From Rhodospirillales bacterium (GTDB lineage Bacteria; Pseudomonadota; Alphaproteobacteria; Rhodospirillales; Thalassospiraceae), in the NCBI GenBank assembly GCA_019634165.1, contig JAHQVT010000011.1:62001-126000 (forward strand): a stretch of DNA of 64,000 nucleotides, in the 5' to 3' direction. Of the stretch, positions 1 through 8,620 are shown one piece after another (within the stretch, counting starts at the first letter, position 1; each line of letters starts with the position of its first letter). A program made the position numbers and the translations under genes. Below the pieces are notes generated by a model. It was not told the DNA's origin. It did no database searches and worked only from the letters and a program-made list of their open reading frames with translations.

Positions 1-106
1 GCGAGATTTTGAACAGCGCGGATTGTGATAGATGCGGACCATGATGTGTCGGGTCTCCGTATCGGGGAAAAGGGATGCTTGTTGATAGCGGGCAATTTCG
101 GATCAA

Positions 107-826
107 TCAAATGCCGTCGATCATGGACAAAAGATCGCTGAGTTCTTCAAGGTCGCTATTGATGATGCGGGTTGCGGTGTCATAGCCAAATCCTTGGCGG
201 GCGAGTGCGGCCATGTCCTTTTCACGTTTTTCATCGCGGATATCGGGCCTGCGCCACGGGCCAAGACGCCGACGTCTGGCATAGGCGGCGGCCGCAGCAA
301 TGTTTGGGTCGGTCCCACGGACTTCTTCATAAGCCGCCTGTTCGGCTTCGGCCTTTAATTCCGTGATTGCGTGGTCAATTTGATGGGATGCAATGCCGCG
401 TGCGGATAAATCAGCGGCAATCACCCGGATGGCCTTGCCTTTGCGCAGTAATGATCGCGCGCGGCCCATGGCATAGGCATCATCATTGATAAAACCGGCT
501 TTCTCGCAGGCTGAAAGGACCGATTTCATCCATTGTTCGGCTTCTTCGGGGTCGGTGCCATATTCTGCGACCGAAAGGCGGATTTTGCCGCGCATCAGTT
601 TTTCAAGCCGGGCGCGCGATGCGGCAAAGCGTTCAAGGTACCAAGTGGCATAATTCATCAGATAGTCACGGGTGACCTTGCGCGGCCGTTTGGGATCGCG
701 TTGCTTATCCTTTGAATTTTTGGCCCCGGAATTGGCCCCCGAATTGGCAAAGCGGGCGTTGCCGCCAAGCTTTTTTTCAGGCTCTAACGCCACTGTTTCC
801 GGGCTTTGACGCTGTTTGTCGTTCAT
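107..826 (-). CDS. recX: RecX family regulatory protein
   Basis: RecX proteins bind RecA filaments and limit RecA recombination and SOS activity in the cytoplasm. This 239-residue product has a low-complexity, charged N-terminal extension of about 50 residues, then the helical RecX repeats, with the typical FINDDAYAMGRARSLLRKGK stretch near residues 112-131 and a second degenerate repeat before the C terminus. Usual RecX length is about 150-200, so the extra length is the N-terminal tail; the true start could be further in. It is divergent from the ABC permease. recA is not in this window. Family assignment is from motif recognition. Confidence 0.85.
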   Translation of the reverse strand: MNDKQRQSPETVALEPEKKLGGNARFANSGANSGAKNSKDKQRDPKRPRKVTRDYLMNYATWYLERFAASRARLEKLMRGKIRLSVAEYGTDPEEAEQWMKSVLSACEKAGFINDDAYAMGRARSLLRKGKAIRVIAADLSARGIASHQIDHAITELKAEAEQAAYEEVRGTDPNIAAAAAYARRRRLGPWRRPDIRDEKREKDMAALARQGFGYDTATRIINSDLEELSDLLSMIDGI

Positions 827-920
827 ATCAGCCGTAATGAATGAATTCGCACCCTTGCAACGAGTACCTCACTCTCCCTATTTTACGCGCAATTGTCTGC
901 ATTTTTCCGAAGGAAATTTC

Positions 921-1730
921 ATGAGAGAGTCAGAGCAGAATGCTCTAGCCCCGCGTCAGTTGGGCGCGGTGAACTGGCTTGGGCTTTGGACACTTTATGC
1001 CAAAGAAGTCCGCCGGTTCCTGAATGTGCATTTGCAAACTGTTGCGGCACCTGTTGTAACCAGCTTGCTGTTTCTTGCTGTTTTCCTGCTGGCCCTTGGC
1101 CGTGCGGTTGAAACGGTAAACGGTATTGCGTTTTCCACCTTCCTTGCCCCTGGCCTGATTATGATGACCATGGTGCAAAACGCCTTTGCCAATTCGTCGA
1201 GTTCGATCACGATTGCAAAGGTACAGGGCAACATTGTCGATGTTTTGATGCCGCCGCTTTCGGCGGGTGAACTGGTTGCCGGATTTGCCTTTGGCGCGGT
1301 GACGCGCGGTGTGGTTGTCGGCGTTGTCACGGCGATTTTCATGGCCTTCTTTGTCGAGGTTCACATCCACAACATCTGGGCGATCCTGTATTTCGGGATT
1401 TCGGCATCCTTGATGCTTGCACTTGTCGGGATTGCCGGTGGTGTTTGGGCCGAGAAGTTCGATCACATCGCGGTTGTGACCAACTTTGTCGTCACCCCGT
1501 TATCGTTCCTGTCAGGTACGTTTTACAGCGCGCAAAGCCTGCCGGAAGCTGGGCAGATTCTGGTGCATTTCAACCCGTTCTTCTACATGATTGACGGGTT
1601 CCGTTATGGCTTTACCGGGATTTCCGATGGCACGATCATGACCGGCGTCATTGTGATGGCGGTGGTGAATAGCGCACTTTGGCTGCTGTGCTATCGCATG
1701 ATCAAAAGCGGCTATAAGCTTAAGGCATAA
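921..1730 (+). CDS. ABC-2 type transporter permease
   Basis: Inner-membrane permease of the ABC-2 (DrrB/NodJ/YadH-like) exporter family, about 269 residues with six hydrophobic segments and the family signature region around PLSFLSGTFYSAQSLPE near the end of the fifth. I chose the ATG at 921 because AGGAAA lies seven bases upstream; the frame is open further upstream to 816 but without a ribosome site. No ATP-binding subunit is adjacent: the upstream neighbour is divergent recX and downstream is argD after a terminator. The partner ATPase must lie elsewhere. Substrate unknown. Confidence 0.85.
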   Translation: MRESEQNALAPRQLGAVNWLGLWTLYAKEVRRFLNVHLQTVAAPVVTSLLFLAVFLLALGRAVETVNGIAFSTFLAPGLIMMTMVQNAFANSSSSITIAKVQGNIVDVLMPPLSAGELVAGFAFGAVTRGVVVGVVTAIFMAFFVEVHIHNIWAILYFGISASLMLALVGIAGGVWAEKFDHIAVVTNFVVTPLSFLSGTFYSAQSLPEAGQILVHFNPFFYMIDGFRYGFTGISDGTIMTGVIVMAVVNSALWLLCYRMIKSGYKLKA

Positions 1731-1765
1731 CACCGCCATATTGTGCCGTTTGGCACTACAGCGAA

Positions 1766-1806
1766 CAAAAAGGACAGCAGCCTTTGATGGATGCTGTCCT
1801 TTTTCA
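1766..1806 (+). terminator. Rho-independent terminator after the ABC permease
   Basis: The stem AAAAAGGACAGCA / TGCTGTCCTTTTT encloses a short loop and ends in a T-run. It separates the permease from argD. Confidence 0.8.
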
Positions 1807-1960
1807 TTTTCAGTATCATGTGCGAAACTACGATCTAAGTGCTTTTTGCGACGTTGACAGGGATAGCGAATCTCTTGATACTCCCCGGCTTCCCGGTATT
1901 CTGCCGGCATTGACCAAACGGTCAAGAACCAAGTTTTTACCCGAAATAAGGAATGAAAAA

Positions 1961-3133
1961 GTGATTACTCCCGTCATGCCGACCTACGCGCGGGCCGATT
2001 TGGCCTTTGAGAAAGGTGATGGACCTTATCTCTTTGCGCAGGACGGCCGACGATTCCTTGATTTCGGGTCAGGTATTGCGGTTAACACGCTTGGCCATTC
2101 ACACCCGCATCTTGTCGAAGCGCTGACCGAGCAGGTTGGTAAGCTTTGGCATACGTCGAACCTGTATCGGATTCCCGGTCAGGAAAAGCTGGCCGAGCGG
2201 CTTGTTGCCAACAGTTTTGCCGATACGGTGTTTTTCTGTAATTCGGGGGCCGAGGCCAACGAAGCCGGCATCAAGATGCTGCGCCGCTATCAGCATGTGA
2301 CAGGCCACAGCGAAAAGAACCGTATTCTGGTTGCGACCAATGCGTTTCATGGCCGTACCCTTGGCACGCTGACCGCAGGCTATAGCGATAAATACCGCGA
2401 AGGTTTCGGTCCGATGCCCGAAGGGTTCGATCGTGTGGCCTTTGGCAATTTGAACGAATTGCGCGATGCGATCACGCCCAATACCGGTGGCATCCTGATT
2501 GAACCTATTCAAGGTGAAGGTGGCATTTGCCGTCCGCCAGAAGGGTATCTTGAAGGGGTGCGCAAGGCAGCGGACGAATTTGGCATGCTGGTGATGTTTG
2601 ACGAAGTTCAAACCGGCATTGGCCGAACCGGCAAGCTGTTTGCCTATCAATGGTCAGACATGGTGCCCGATATTGTTTCGTCTGCCAAAGGGCTTGGCGG
2701 CGGGTTCCCGGTTGGGGCGTTGCTGGCCAATGAAAAGGCGGCCCAGGCGCTTCCGGCAGGGATGCATGGCACGACGTTTGGCGGTAATCCGCTTGCGATG
2801 GCGGCGGCCAATGCGGTGCTTGATGAAGTTTTGAGACCCGGTTTCATGGATCATGTTCTGGAAATGAGCAGGTTGATTCAGGATGGACTGGAAATAATTG
2901 AACGAAAACATATGGGCTTCATTGAAGAAGTTCGTGGCATGGGGCTGTTGCTGGGGATGAAAACCGGCCCGGCCAATGTTGATGTTGTTGCCAAACTGCG
3001 TGAGTTGAACCTTTTGACGGTTCCAGCAGGCGACAATGTGGTGCGCCTTTTGCCGCCGCTTAACATCACCAAATTCCATGTCGACGAGGCGCTGGTAGCA
3101 ATTGATGCCTGCGCGGCAGCCTTTGGTAAATAA
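1961..3133 (+). CDS. argD: Acetylornithine aminotransferase
   Basis: PLP-dependent class III aminotransferase of arginine biosynthesis, converting N-acetylglutamate semialdehyde and glutamate to N-acetylornithine and 2-oxoglutarate. Visible motifs are NSGAEANEAGIKMLRR for cofactor phosphate, FDEVQTGIGRTG with the PLP-contacting Asp, and SAKGLGGGFPVGA with the Schiff-base Lys. The frame is open from 1784, but a GTG at 1961 preceded by AAGGAA gives 390 residues, the normal family length; an ATG at 1976 is the alternative. argF follows 24 bases downstream in the same operon. Such enzymes often also serve lysine synthesis as succinyldiaminopimelate transaminase. Confidence 0.95.
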   Translation: MITPVMPTYARADLAFEKGDGPYLFAQDGRRFLDFGSGIAVNTLGHSHPHLVEALTEQVGKLWHTSNLYRIPGQEKLAERLVANSFADTVFFCNSGAEANEAGIKMLRRYQHVTGHSEKNRILVATNAFHGRTLGTLTAGYSDKYREGFGPMPEGFDRVAFGNLNELRDAITPNTGGILIEPIQGEGGICRPPEGYLEGVRKAADEFGMLVMFDEVQTGIGRTGKLFAYQWSDMVPDIVSSAKGLGGGFPVGALLANEKAAQALPAGMHGTTFGGNPLAMAAANAVLDEVLRPGFMDHVLEMSRLIQDGLEIIERKHMGFIEEVRGMGLLLGMKTGPANVDVVAKLRELNLLTVPAGDNVVRLLPPLNITKFHVDEALVAIDACAAAFGK

Positions 3134-3157
3134 GGGCGCAGGAAGGAAAACGAAATT

Positions 3158-4075
3158 ATGACTGATATCCGCCATTTTCTTGATCTCGACAAAATGACGT
3201 CGGGAGACCTGAAAGATATTCTCGCCCTTGGCGATTCGGAAAAAGCAGGCAAAGCACCCTTTGGCGACAAGCCGCTTGCGGGCAAAACGCTTGCGCTGAT
3301 TTTTGAAAAACCATCGACCCGGACGCGCGTTTCATTTGAAGTCGGCATGCGTCAGCTTGGTGGCGATGTTGTTATTCTTGATTCCGACAGCACCCAGCTT
3401 GGCCGCGGTGAATCGATTGCCGATACGGCACGCGTTTTGTCGCGGTTCGTTGATGCGATCATGATCCGTACCACCGATGAATCCAAACTTTTGGAACTGG
3501 CGGAATATGCGACCGTGCCAGTGATCAATGGCCTGACCGATCAAACTCATCCGTGCCAGATCATGGCGGACCTTATGACGATCAAGGAACATAAGGGTAA
3601 GCTTGAAGGCCTTAAAATCGCATGGGTCGGCGATGGTAATAACGTTCTGACATCCTTTATTCACGGGGCGTCGAAATTTGGCTTCTCGCTTGATATGGCG
3701 TGTCCTGCGGGTTATCGCCCAAATCAGGGTTTGATTGAAACCGCCAATGCCGAAGGCGGCAAGGTGCGTCTGACCGATCTTGATAGCGCGCTTGAAGGGG
3801 CCGATGTGGTCGTGACCGATTGCTGGGTTTCGATGGGGGATGAAGATTACGATTCCCGTATGGAAGCGCTTGCACCCTATCAGATCAACGCCAAGACCAT
3901 GGCACAGGCCAAGGATGATGCGATCTTCATGCATTGCCTGCCTGCGCACCGAAATGAAGAAGTCACCGACGAGGTGATTGATGGTCCGCAGTCTGTGGTC
4001 TTTGACGAAGCGGAAAACCGTCTGCATGCGCAGAAAGGGGTTCTGCTATACTGCTTTAACGGCTTGCCATCCTGA
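3158..4075 (+). CDS. argF: Ornithine carbamoyltransferase
   Basis: Cytoplasmic enzyme joining carbamoyl phosphate and ornithine to give citrulline. At 305 residues it has the full family length. The carbamoyl-phosphate loop [11 protein letters not shown] lies near residue 52, the HPCQ motif near 128, and the ornithine-loop motif [11 protein letters not shown] near 265, all intact. It follows argD closely and has an AGGAAG ribosome site. A strong terminator follows, so argD-argF looks like a two-gene unit separate from hslO. Confidence 0.97.
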   Translation: MTDIRHFLDLDKMTSGDLKDILALGDSEKAGKAPFGDKPLAGKTLALIFEKPSTRTRVSFEVGMRQLGGDVVILDSDSTQLGRGESIADTARVLSRFVDAIMIRTTDESKLLELAEYATVPVINGLTDQTHPCQIMADLMTIKEHKGKLEGLKIAWVGDGNNVLTSFIHGASKFGFSLDMACPAGYRPNQGLIETANAEGGKVRLTDLDSALEGADVVVTDCWVSMGDEDYDSRMEALAPYQINAKTMAQAKDDAIFMHCLPAHRNEEVTDEVIDGPQSVVFDEAENRLHAQKGVLLYCFNGLPS

Positions 4076-4117
4076 GTGTGGCGACTAAATAAGGCATATC
4101 GAATTTGAATTGAATTT

Positions 4118-4143
4118 GAAGGGCGGCTTTGGCCGCCCTTTGC
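4118..4143 (+). terminator. Terminator after argF
   Basis: Stem AAGGGCGGC / GCCGCCCTT with a 4-base loop, ending in a short T-run, 40 bases after the argF stop. Confidence 0.8.
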
Positions 4144-4292
4144 TATGCTGTCAGGCGATTGGTTAAAGCGCCTCGACAATCCGGGGTTGGTCTTGTTATA
4201 CGGCCCCAAACACTCAGGGTCAGGAGCCATTCATTTGATTGGAGTGGTCAATCAGATTAGTGCGTCGTGACACGAACAACCGGAAGCCGAAC

Positions 4293-5267
4293 ATGCAGAT
4301 CGCTGTCGATTTTTGCCAGCCTTTCACGCTGGATCATTCCAATATCCGTGGCCGCTTTACGCGCCTTGGCCCGACGGTGCAGACCATTATCGGTCAGCAC
4401 AATTACCCGCCGCTTGCCAACCATTTGCTGGCCGAGATCATTGGTCTTGCTGTTCTTTTGTCTTCGTCGCTGAAATATGATGGGTTGTTTACCCTTCAGA
4501 CATCTTCGGACGGGCCGATCAGCATGCTGGTGGTTGATGTTGATAGCGATGGCAATGTGCGTGCCTGCCTTCGGGTGGATGAAGAACGCCTCAATGCCAT
4601 GATCGCAGCCGAAGAAGGCGGTGAAGATGCCCTTCGTGGTCAGGTTCTTAAACTGATGGGGCGTGGGCATATTGCCTTTACCGTTGATCAGGGCGATGAA
4701 CATGAACGCTATCAGGGGATTGTCTCGCTTGAGGGGGAAACGCTTTCGAAATGTGCAGAAACCTATTTCCGCCAGTCCGAACAGCTTGAAACCAATTTCA
4801 AACTTGAAGTCCATCGCGGTGAAACCAGTTCGGATTGGTGGGTTGGTGGATTGTTCATACAGCGCATGCCAGTCAGTGCATCGGGTGATGCATCGACCCC
4901 GGAAGAAGCCGAAAAGGTTGCCGAGGATTGGAACCGTTCGACCATTCTGATGGCCAGTGCGACGGAACATGAGCTGGTTGATATTTCGCTTTCAGCACAT
5001 GATTTAATCTGGCGTCTGTTTCATGACGAAGATCCGCGCGTGTTTGAGCAATCGAACCTTCAGTTCAAATGCCGTTGTTCGCGCGAGAAGATCGAAGGCG
5101 CACTTGTGACCTATCCGCTGGAAGAATTGCTGTCGATGCGTGAAGACGATACCGGCGAAGTTGGGGTTTCGTGCCAATTCTGCAACACGCGATATGGCTT
5201 TAACGAAGCCGAGTTGCGGGCCCTTAAGGCCAATGATACGCAATCGGCACCGTCCAAGGATTCCTAA
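4293..5267 (+). CDS. hslO: Redox-regulated chaperone Hsp33
   Basis: Hsp33 is a cytoplasmic holdase switched on by oxidation of four zinc-binding cysteines. The C-terminal part shows the switch: FKCRCSREK (CXC) followed by a 28-29 residue linker and SCQFCNTRYGF (CXXC). The N-terminal substrate-binding domain begins with LDHSNIRGRFTRLG. I place the start at the ATG at 4293 (324 residues) because the sequence upstream of it is not conserved-looking and a GGAAG lies nine bases before; the frame is open back to 4239. Following argF is a gene order seen in other alphaproteobacteria. Confidence 0.93.
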   Translation: MQIAVDFCQPFTLDHSNIRGRFTRLGPTVQTIIGQHNYPPLANHLLAEIIGLAVLLSSSLKYDGLFTLQTSSDGPISMLVVDVDSDGNVRACLRVDEERLNAMIAAEEGGEDALRGQVLKLMGRGHIAFTVDQGDEHERYQGIVSLEGETLSKCAETYFRQSEQLETNFKLEVHRGETSSDWWVGGLFIQRMPVSASGDASTPEEAEKVAEDWNRSTILMASATEHELVDISLSAHDLIWRLFHDEDPRVFEQSNLQFKCRCSREKIEGALVTYPLEELLSMREDDTGEVGVSCQFCNTRYGFNEAELRALKANDTQSAPSKDS

Positions 5268-5333
5268 GCGATTATAGGGCGCTGTAACGGACATCTTGCT
5301 GTTATAGCCATAGCCTTGCCTTAATCATCTAGC

Positions 5334-5372
5334 AACGTCACCATGGCTATAAACGCTGTGGTGGCGTTTTTT
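5334..5372 (+). terminator. Terminator after hslO
   Basis: AACGTCACCA pairs with TGGTGGCGTT (one G-T wobble) and is followed by TTTTTT, about 65 bases after the hslO stop. Confidence 0.7.
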
Positions 5373-5419
5373 GTAAGACGTTTTGAAAATACATCTGCGT
5401 GGCAGGGGAGTTTGAAGTC

Positions 5420-6016
5420 ATGAAGCTATTGTCCATCAATGGTCTGCGTACCGCGCTGGCTGGGGCGGCGATTGCGCTGTTGGCGGCATGCACAAGTGGA
5501 CCGGTGGCGACTTATCCGGATGTGACATGGCGCCATTTGCCGCCGATCGTTTTTGCAGCAGGGCCGATTGAAAAGGTTGCTGCGTGGAACAGTGCGCCGG
5601 ACGGATCGATTGCATCAGATGTGCCCTTTAATTTGGGCAAAATGGCAATGAACTGGCCCGATGACCGCATTCAAACGGCCGGAACCAGCGACATGCTGCG
5701 CTATTCCGTGACCGAAGCATCGATCACGTCAAATGCCCTTAAAACCACCAAAGGCATCAAAGGTGTGTTTACCGATGATCAGTCCGACAAGATTGATCTG
5801 AAAGTTGCCGCCAAGTTGGAACTGCTAAATGCCAATGGGGTTCAAAAAGGTGAAGTGCAAGCCATGGCAGCCCGATCGCGCACCTTGTCAGAATCGATGT
5901 CGGTTTCTGAACGTGAACAAGCGATCTATGAGGCAACCTCTGCATTGTTGATGGATCTGGACCGTGAACTGGAACGTCAGATCAATGCCAATCTGGGACG
6001 GTTCTTGCTGCAGTAA
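5420..6016 (+). CDS. Predicted lipoprotein, function unknown
   Basis: A 198-residue protein with a lipoprotein signal: MKLLSINGLRT, a hydrophobic stretch, and the lipobox LLAAC with the acylated Cys near residue 24. The residue after Cys is Thr, compatible with outer-membrane sorting. The mature part is mixed alpha/beta with a charged helical C terminus near MSVSEREQAIYEATSALLMD. The ATG at 5420 is chosen because GGGGAG stands eight bases before it; an in-frame ATG at 5399 lacks one. I do not recognise a named family. It is flanked by terminators, so it is probably monocistronic. Confidence 0.75.
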   Translation: MKLLSINGLRTALAGAAIALLAACTSGPVATYPDVTWRHLPPIVFAAGPIEKVAAWNSAPDGSIASDVPFNLGKMAMNWPDDRIQTAGTSDMLRYSVTEASITSNALKTTKGIKGVFTDDQSDKIDLKVAAKLELLNANGVQKGEVQAMAARSRTLSESMSVSEREQAIYEATSALLMDLDRELERQINANLGRFLLQ

Positions 6017-6040
6017 TTCAGCATTTTTCATTTGTATGAC

Positions 6041-6074
6041 AAAAGCCCGACAGGCCATCTGTCGGGCTTTTTAT
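6041..6074 (+). terminator. Terminator after the lipoprotein gene
   Basis: AAAAGCCCGACAG / CTGTCGGGCTTTTT hairpin with a T-run, 25 bases after the stop codon. Confidence 0.85.
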
Positions 6075-6114
6075 TGTCTGATGATTGTAAAACGTACCCG
6101 CCCTTAGCGGAACA

Positions 6115-6228
6115 TCATCTAAACATCATCACCGGAACATGGCAGGAGCGCACCATTTCGGTGGTGGTGCCGATGATCAGGTTGCGGATGCGCGAATGGC
6201 CATAAGCCCCATCATCAAAAGATTGATC
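6115..6228 (-). pseudogene. 3' remnant of a universal stress protein gene
   Basis: Read on the minus strand, this stretch encodes AYGHSRIRNLIIGTTTEMVR and then SCHVPVMMFR followed by a stop. This is almost the same as the C terminus of the intact uspA gene ending at 8621, which has IIGSTTTEMVRSCQVPVMMFR. Compared with that copy it has one codon (Ser) missing and, further upstream in the gene, a one-base deletion that breaks the frame near 6208; beyond about 6228 the similarity fades. No start or upstream half is present, so it cannot make a Usp protein. It is a decayed duplicate flanking the AraC-hydrolase pair. Confidence 0.75.
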
Positions 6229-6316
6229 CCGTCGCGGTTATTTTTGTTGCCCGCCAATGCGATCCGCGGGACAAACATTCGTCACCATCGCCAGTTGCAA
6301 GATCGTGCCGCGTACC

Positions 6317-7438
6317 ATGTTTGAAATACCCCTGCCTTTTGTTGTTGCCTTGTTGCTGGCGATTTTGCTGGTGCGGTTGATCATGCGTGGACCGGCTGGG
6401 CGTGTCGGGCGGAGTATGCGGGTATTCGTTGCCGCCAGTCTGGCACTTGTCATTATTGTCGGTCTGCGTTGGCAGTTTGATGTGCTGGTGTTTCGTTTCT
6501 TGCGGCCGTTATTTGCCGCGATGCTGCCGCCAATTGCATGGACATGTTTCGCGGCACTTGGAACGCAGGAAACGGCGCGATCTAGATTTGGCTGGCTGCA
6601 TGTTATTCCGGTGTTAGTCATTTTGATCGGCTATTTAACATGGAAAACATGGCATCTTCCTGTTGATTTCCTGATATCTATTCAGTTTGCCGGATATGGC
6701 ATTGGCCTGATCATTTTGGCCAGCCGCGGTGAAGAACGCTTTGCGCAGGCGCGTTTGGGGGATGTCGGGTCGGTACGTGGCATTATCGCCGTAGTTGGCG
6801 GCGCGTTGATTTTATCAGCGGTGGTTGACGGGTTGATTGCCCTTGATTTTAGCATCACACAGGGCGCATATGCGGCCGCGATTGTCAGCTATGCCCATAT
6901 GATTATTTTGGTGTTGTTGGCGATGCTGATGATGTGGTCGGAACGGTTAAGTCCGGCGACGGCGATATCGGGCGATCTGGTAGCAGAACCGGCGTTGGCA
7001 ACGGGAAAAAATGACCTTGAAGCTGACAACGATATCGGTGGCGATGACGATGCAACCTTGTCCGCGATTGATGGGGTGATGACAGCCCAGCATTTATACC
7101 GTGATCCTGATTTGACATTGGATCGATTGGCCCGCCGTCTGGTGATACCGGCACGGCAGATTTCCGGGGCGATTAACCGTCGTTTTGGGCGAAACGTGTC
7201 ACAGGTTGTCAATGAATACCGCATTGCCGAAGCACAAATTCTGTTGCACAACACAGAAAAACCGGTGACCGACATCATGTTCGATTGCGGGTTTCAGACC
7301 AAATCGAACTTTAACCGCGAATTTGGCCGCATTACCGGGATGAGCCCACGGGCGTATCGCACCGTGGACCCAGACCCCAGCCAGCCGTTTGGTCCCATCA
7401 AGAAGCTGTTTTTAGCTGATGCAGAAAGTCGCGAATGA
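6317..7438 (+). CDS. AraC family regulator with N-terminal membrane domain
   Basis: About 373 residues. The first 210 residues are hydrophobic with roughly seven membrane-spanning stretches, beginning FEIPLPFVVALLLAILLVRL. After a charged Asp/Glu linker comes a C-terminal AraC-type double helix-turn-helix, with LTLDRLARRLVIPARQIS, then DIMFDCGFQTKSNFNREFGR and the closing GMSPRAYR signature. The protein therefore probably senses a membrane or extracellular signal and binds DNA directly. The start at 6317 is uncertain: the frame is open to 6257 and no clear ribosome site is seen. Its 3' end overlaps the converging hydrolase gene by 41 bases. Confidence 0.85.
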   Translation: MFEIPLPFVVALLLAILLVRLIMRGPAGRVGRSMRVFVAASLALVIIVGLRWQFDVLVFRFLRPLFAAMLPPIAWTCFAALGTQETARSRFGWLHVIPVLVILIGYLTWKTWHLPVDFLISIQFAGYGIGLIILASRGEERFAQARLGDVGSVRGIIAVVGGALILSAVVDGLIALDFSITQGAYAAAIVSYAHMIILVLLAMLMMWSERLSPATAISGDLVAEPALATGKNDLEADNDIGGDDDATLSAIDGVMTAQHLYRDPDLTLDRLARRLVIPARQISGAINRRFGRNVSQVVNEYRIAEAQILLHNTEKPVTDIMFDCGFQTKSNFNREFGRITGMSPRAYRTVDPDPSQPFGPIKKLFLADAESRE

Positions 7439-8453
7439 TGGTGATGGTCTGTTGATGTAAGGTAGATCGATCACTTTTTGGATCGCCATCCAGACAGATA
7501 ATACCATCGCCGGGAACGTCTTCTTCAAGGAGTGCCACCGCATTTGGTTTGCATTCCGGAAGGAAGCTGAAATGCGCGGCACCTTGCACGGCGTGATATT
7601 GTTGTAATTCTGTCGGCAGGTGATTGATCAAATACCCCGATTCAAGTTCCTTTGGAATTTTCGGGTTGTGCCCACCTGCGGCGATCACCAGAACGGGGAT
7701 GTCGATGGTGGCCAGACTTTCGGGCGTGAAACTGCGGGCAAGACCCAAATCAAGTGAGATGGCCGCACGGATGCGTTCGTCTTTCAGATTTGCGGCCAGC
7801 TTTGTCCGATCGGCGGTTATATGACCGACTTCGAGACTGGCAATGCCATCACAGGCGGCGAATTCGGGGTGCAGTTTACAATCCGCATCCATACGATCCA
7901 TATCCATTCGCGCCCCGGCAAGTTCAAGGGCCGTCCAACCGCCCAGCGAATGACCAATCACCGTGATGTCGGATGCATCCAAATAGGCGGACCATGCCAG
8001 GTTTTCGAGAAGCGATGTGATTAGATGGCTGATATCGCGGGGACGTAACCACAATGCGGACCCGATTTCGGCGGTGACGTCGCGGCTGGTGGTGCCCGGA
8101 TGATTGATTGCGGCAACGATATAGCCCGACTGGGCCAGTGCGGTGGCAAGCCATCCCTGATTGCGCCAGTTGCCACCATACCCATGTGACATGACGACCA
8201 ATGGATAAGTGCCATCTAAAATTTTGGCATCGGGTTGAACCATTTGGCCGACAAGAACCGGATTGTCCCCGACAGGAACGGGTGGGTTGCTATCCCCGGT
8301 CGGGTACCAAATTGCACCGGCCAATGCGCGCTCGCCATTTGCCGCCGAGATGGTGATCTCCTGAAACCCAACGGTGCTAGGCGATGCTTTTAATGGGATG
8401 GAAGTAACAAGAATGATGATAATGGCCAAAGAGGCACAGGCAATTCGCAACAT
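7398..8453 (-). CDS. Secreted alpha/beta hydrolase (PAF-acetylhydrolase/dienelactone hydrolase-like)
   Basis: A 351-residue alpha/beta-hydrolase. It has a signal peptide (LRIACASLAIIIILVTSIPLKA), the oxyanion-hole region MSHGYGGNWRNQG near residue 88, and the nucleophile elbow IGHSLGGW with Ser near 169. A likely catalytic His is in the stretch QGAAHFSFLPE near 293. It resembles bacterial platelet-activating-factor acetylhydrolase-like esterases; the substrate cannot be told from sequence. It converges on and overlaps the AraC gene, and the pair sits between the uspA remnant and the intact uspA, so the two may have arrived or moved together. Confidence 0.8.
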   Translation of the reverse strand: MLRIACASLAIIIILVTSIPLKASPSTVGFQEITISAANGERALAGAIWYPTGDSNPPVPVGDNPVLVGQMVQPDAKILDGTYPLVVMSHGYGGNWRNQGWLATALAQSGYIVAAINHPGTTSRDVTAEIGSALWLRPRDISHLITSLLENLAWSAYLDASDITVIGHSLGGWTALELAGARMDMDRMDADCKLHPEFAACDGIASLEVGHITADRTKLAANLKDERIRAAISLDLGLARSFTPESLATIDIPVLVIAAGGHNPKIPKELESGYLINHLPTELQQYHAVQGAAHFSFLPECKPNAVALLEEDVPGDGIICLDGDPKSDRSTLHQQTITIIRDFLHQLKTAS

Positions 8454-8551
8454 GATCGAACCCTTTTTCTAAATGAAGTCATGTGATGAGCATTGCCTGT
8501 TTGGCATCTTCTGGCGTCCTAGATCGCGATCAAGGACCTTTTGGGCAAAAG

Positions 8552-8580
8552 AAAACCCCGGTCGACTGACCGGGGTTTGG
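8552..8580 (-). terminator. Terminator downstream of uspA
   Basis: On the minus strand AAACCCCGGTC / GACCGGGGTTTTC with a 4-base loop and T-rich tail lies 40 bases after the uspA stop and closes the sulP-uspA unit. Confidence 0.85.
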
Positions 8581-8620
8581 TATTTGATTGCAGATTGAAA
8601 GATGTTCTAGCGCAACGCTA

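Noticed and set aside
1-106. Gene fragment at the left edge
   Set aside because: The first 106 bases hold no frame with support on either strand; recX ends at 107.
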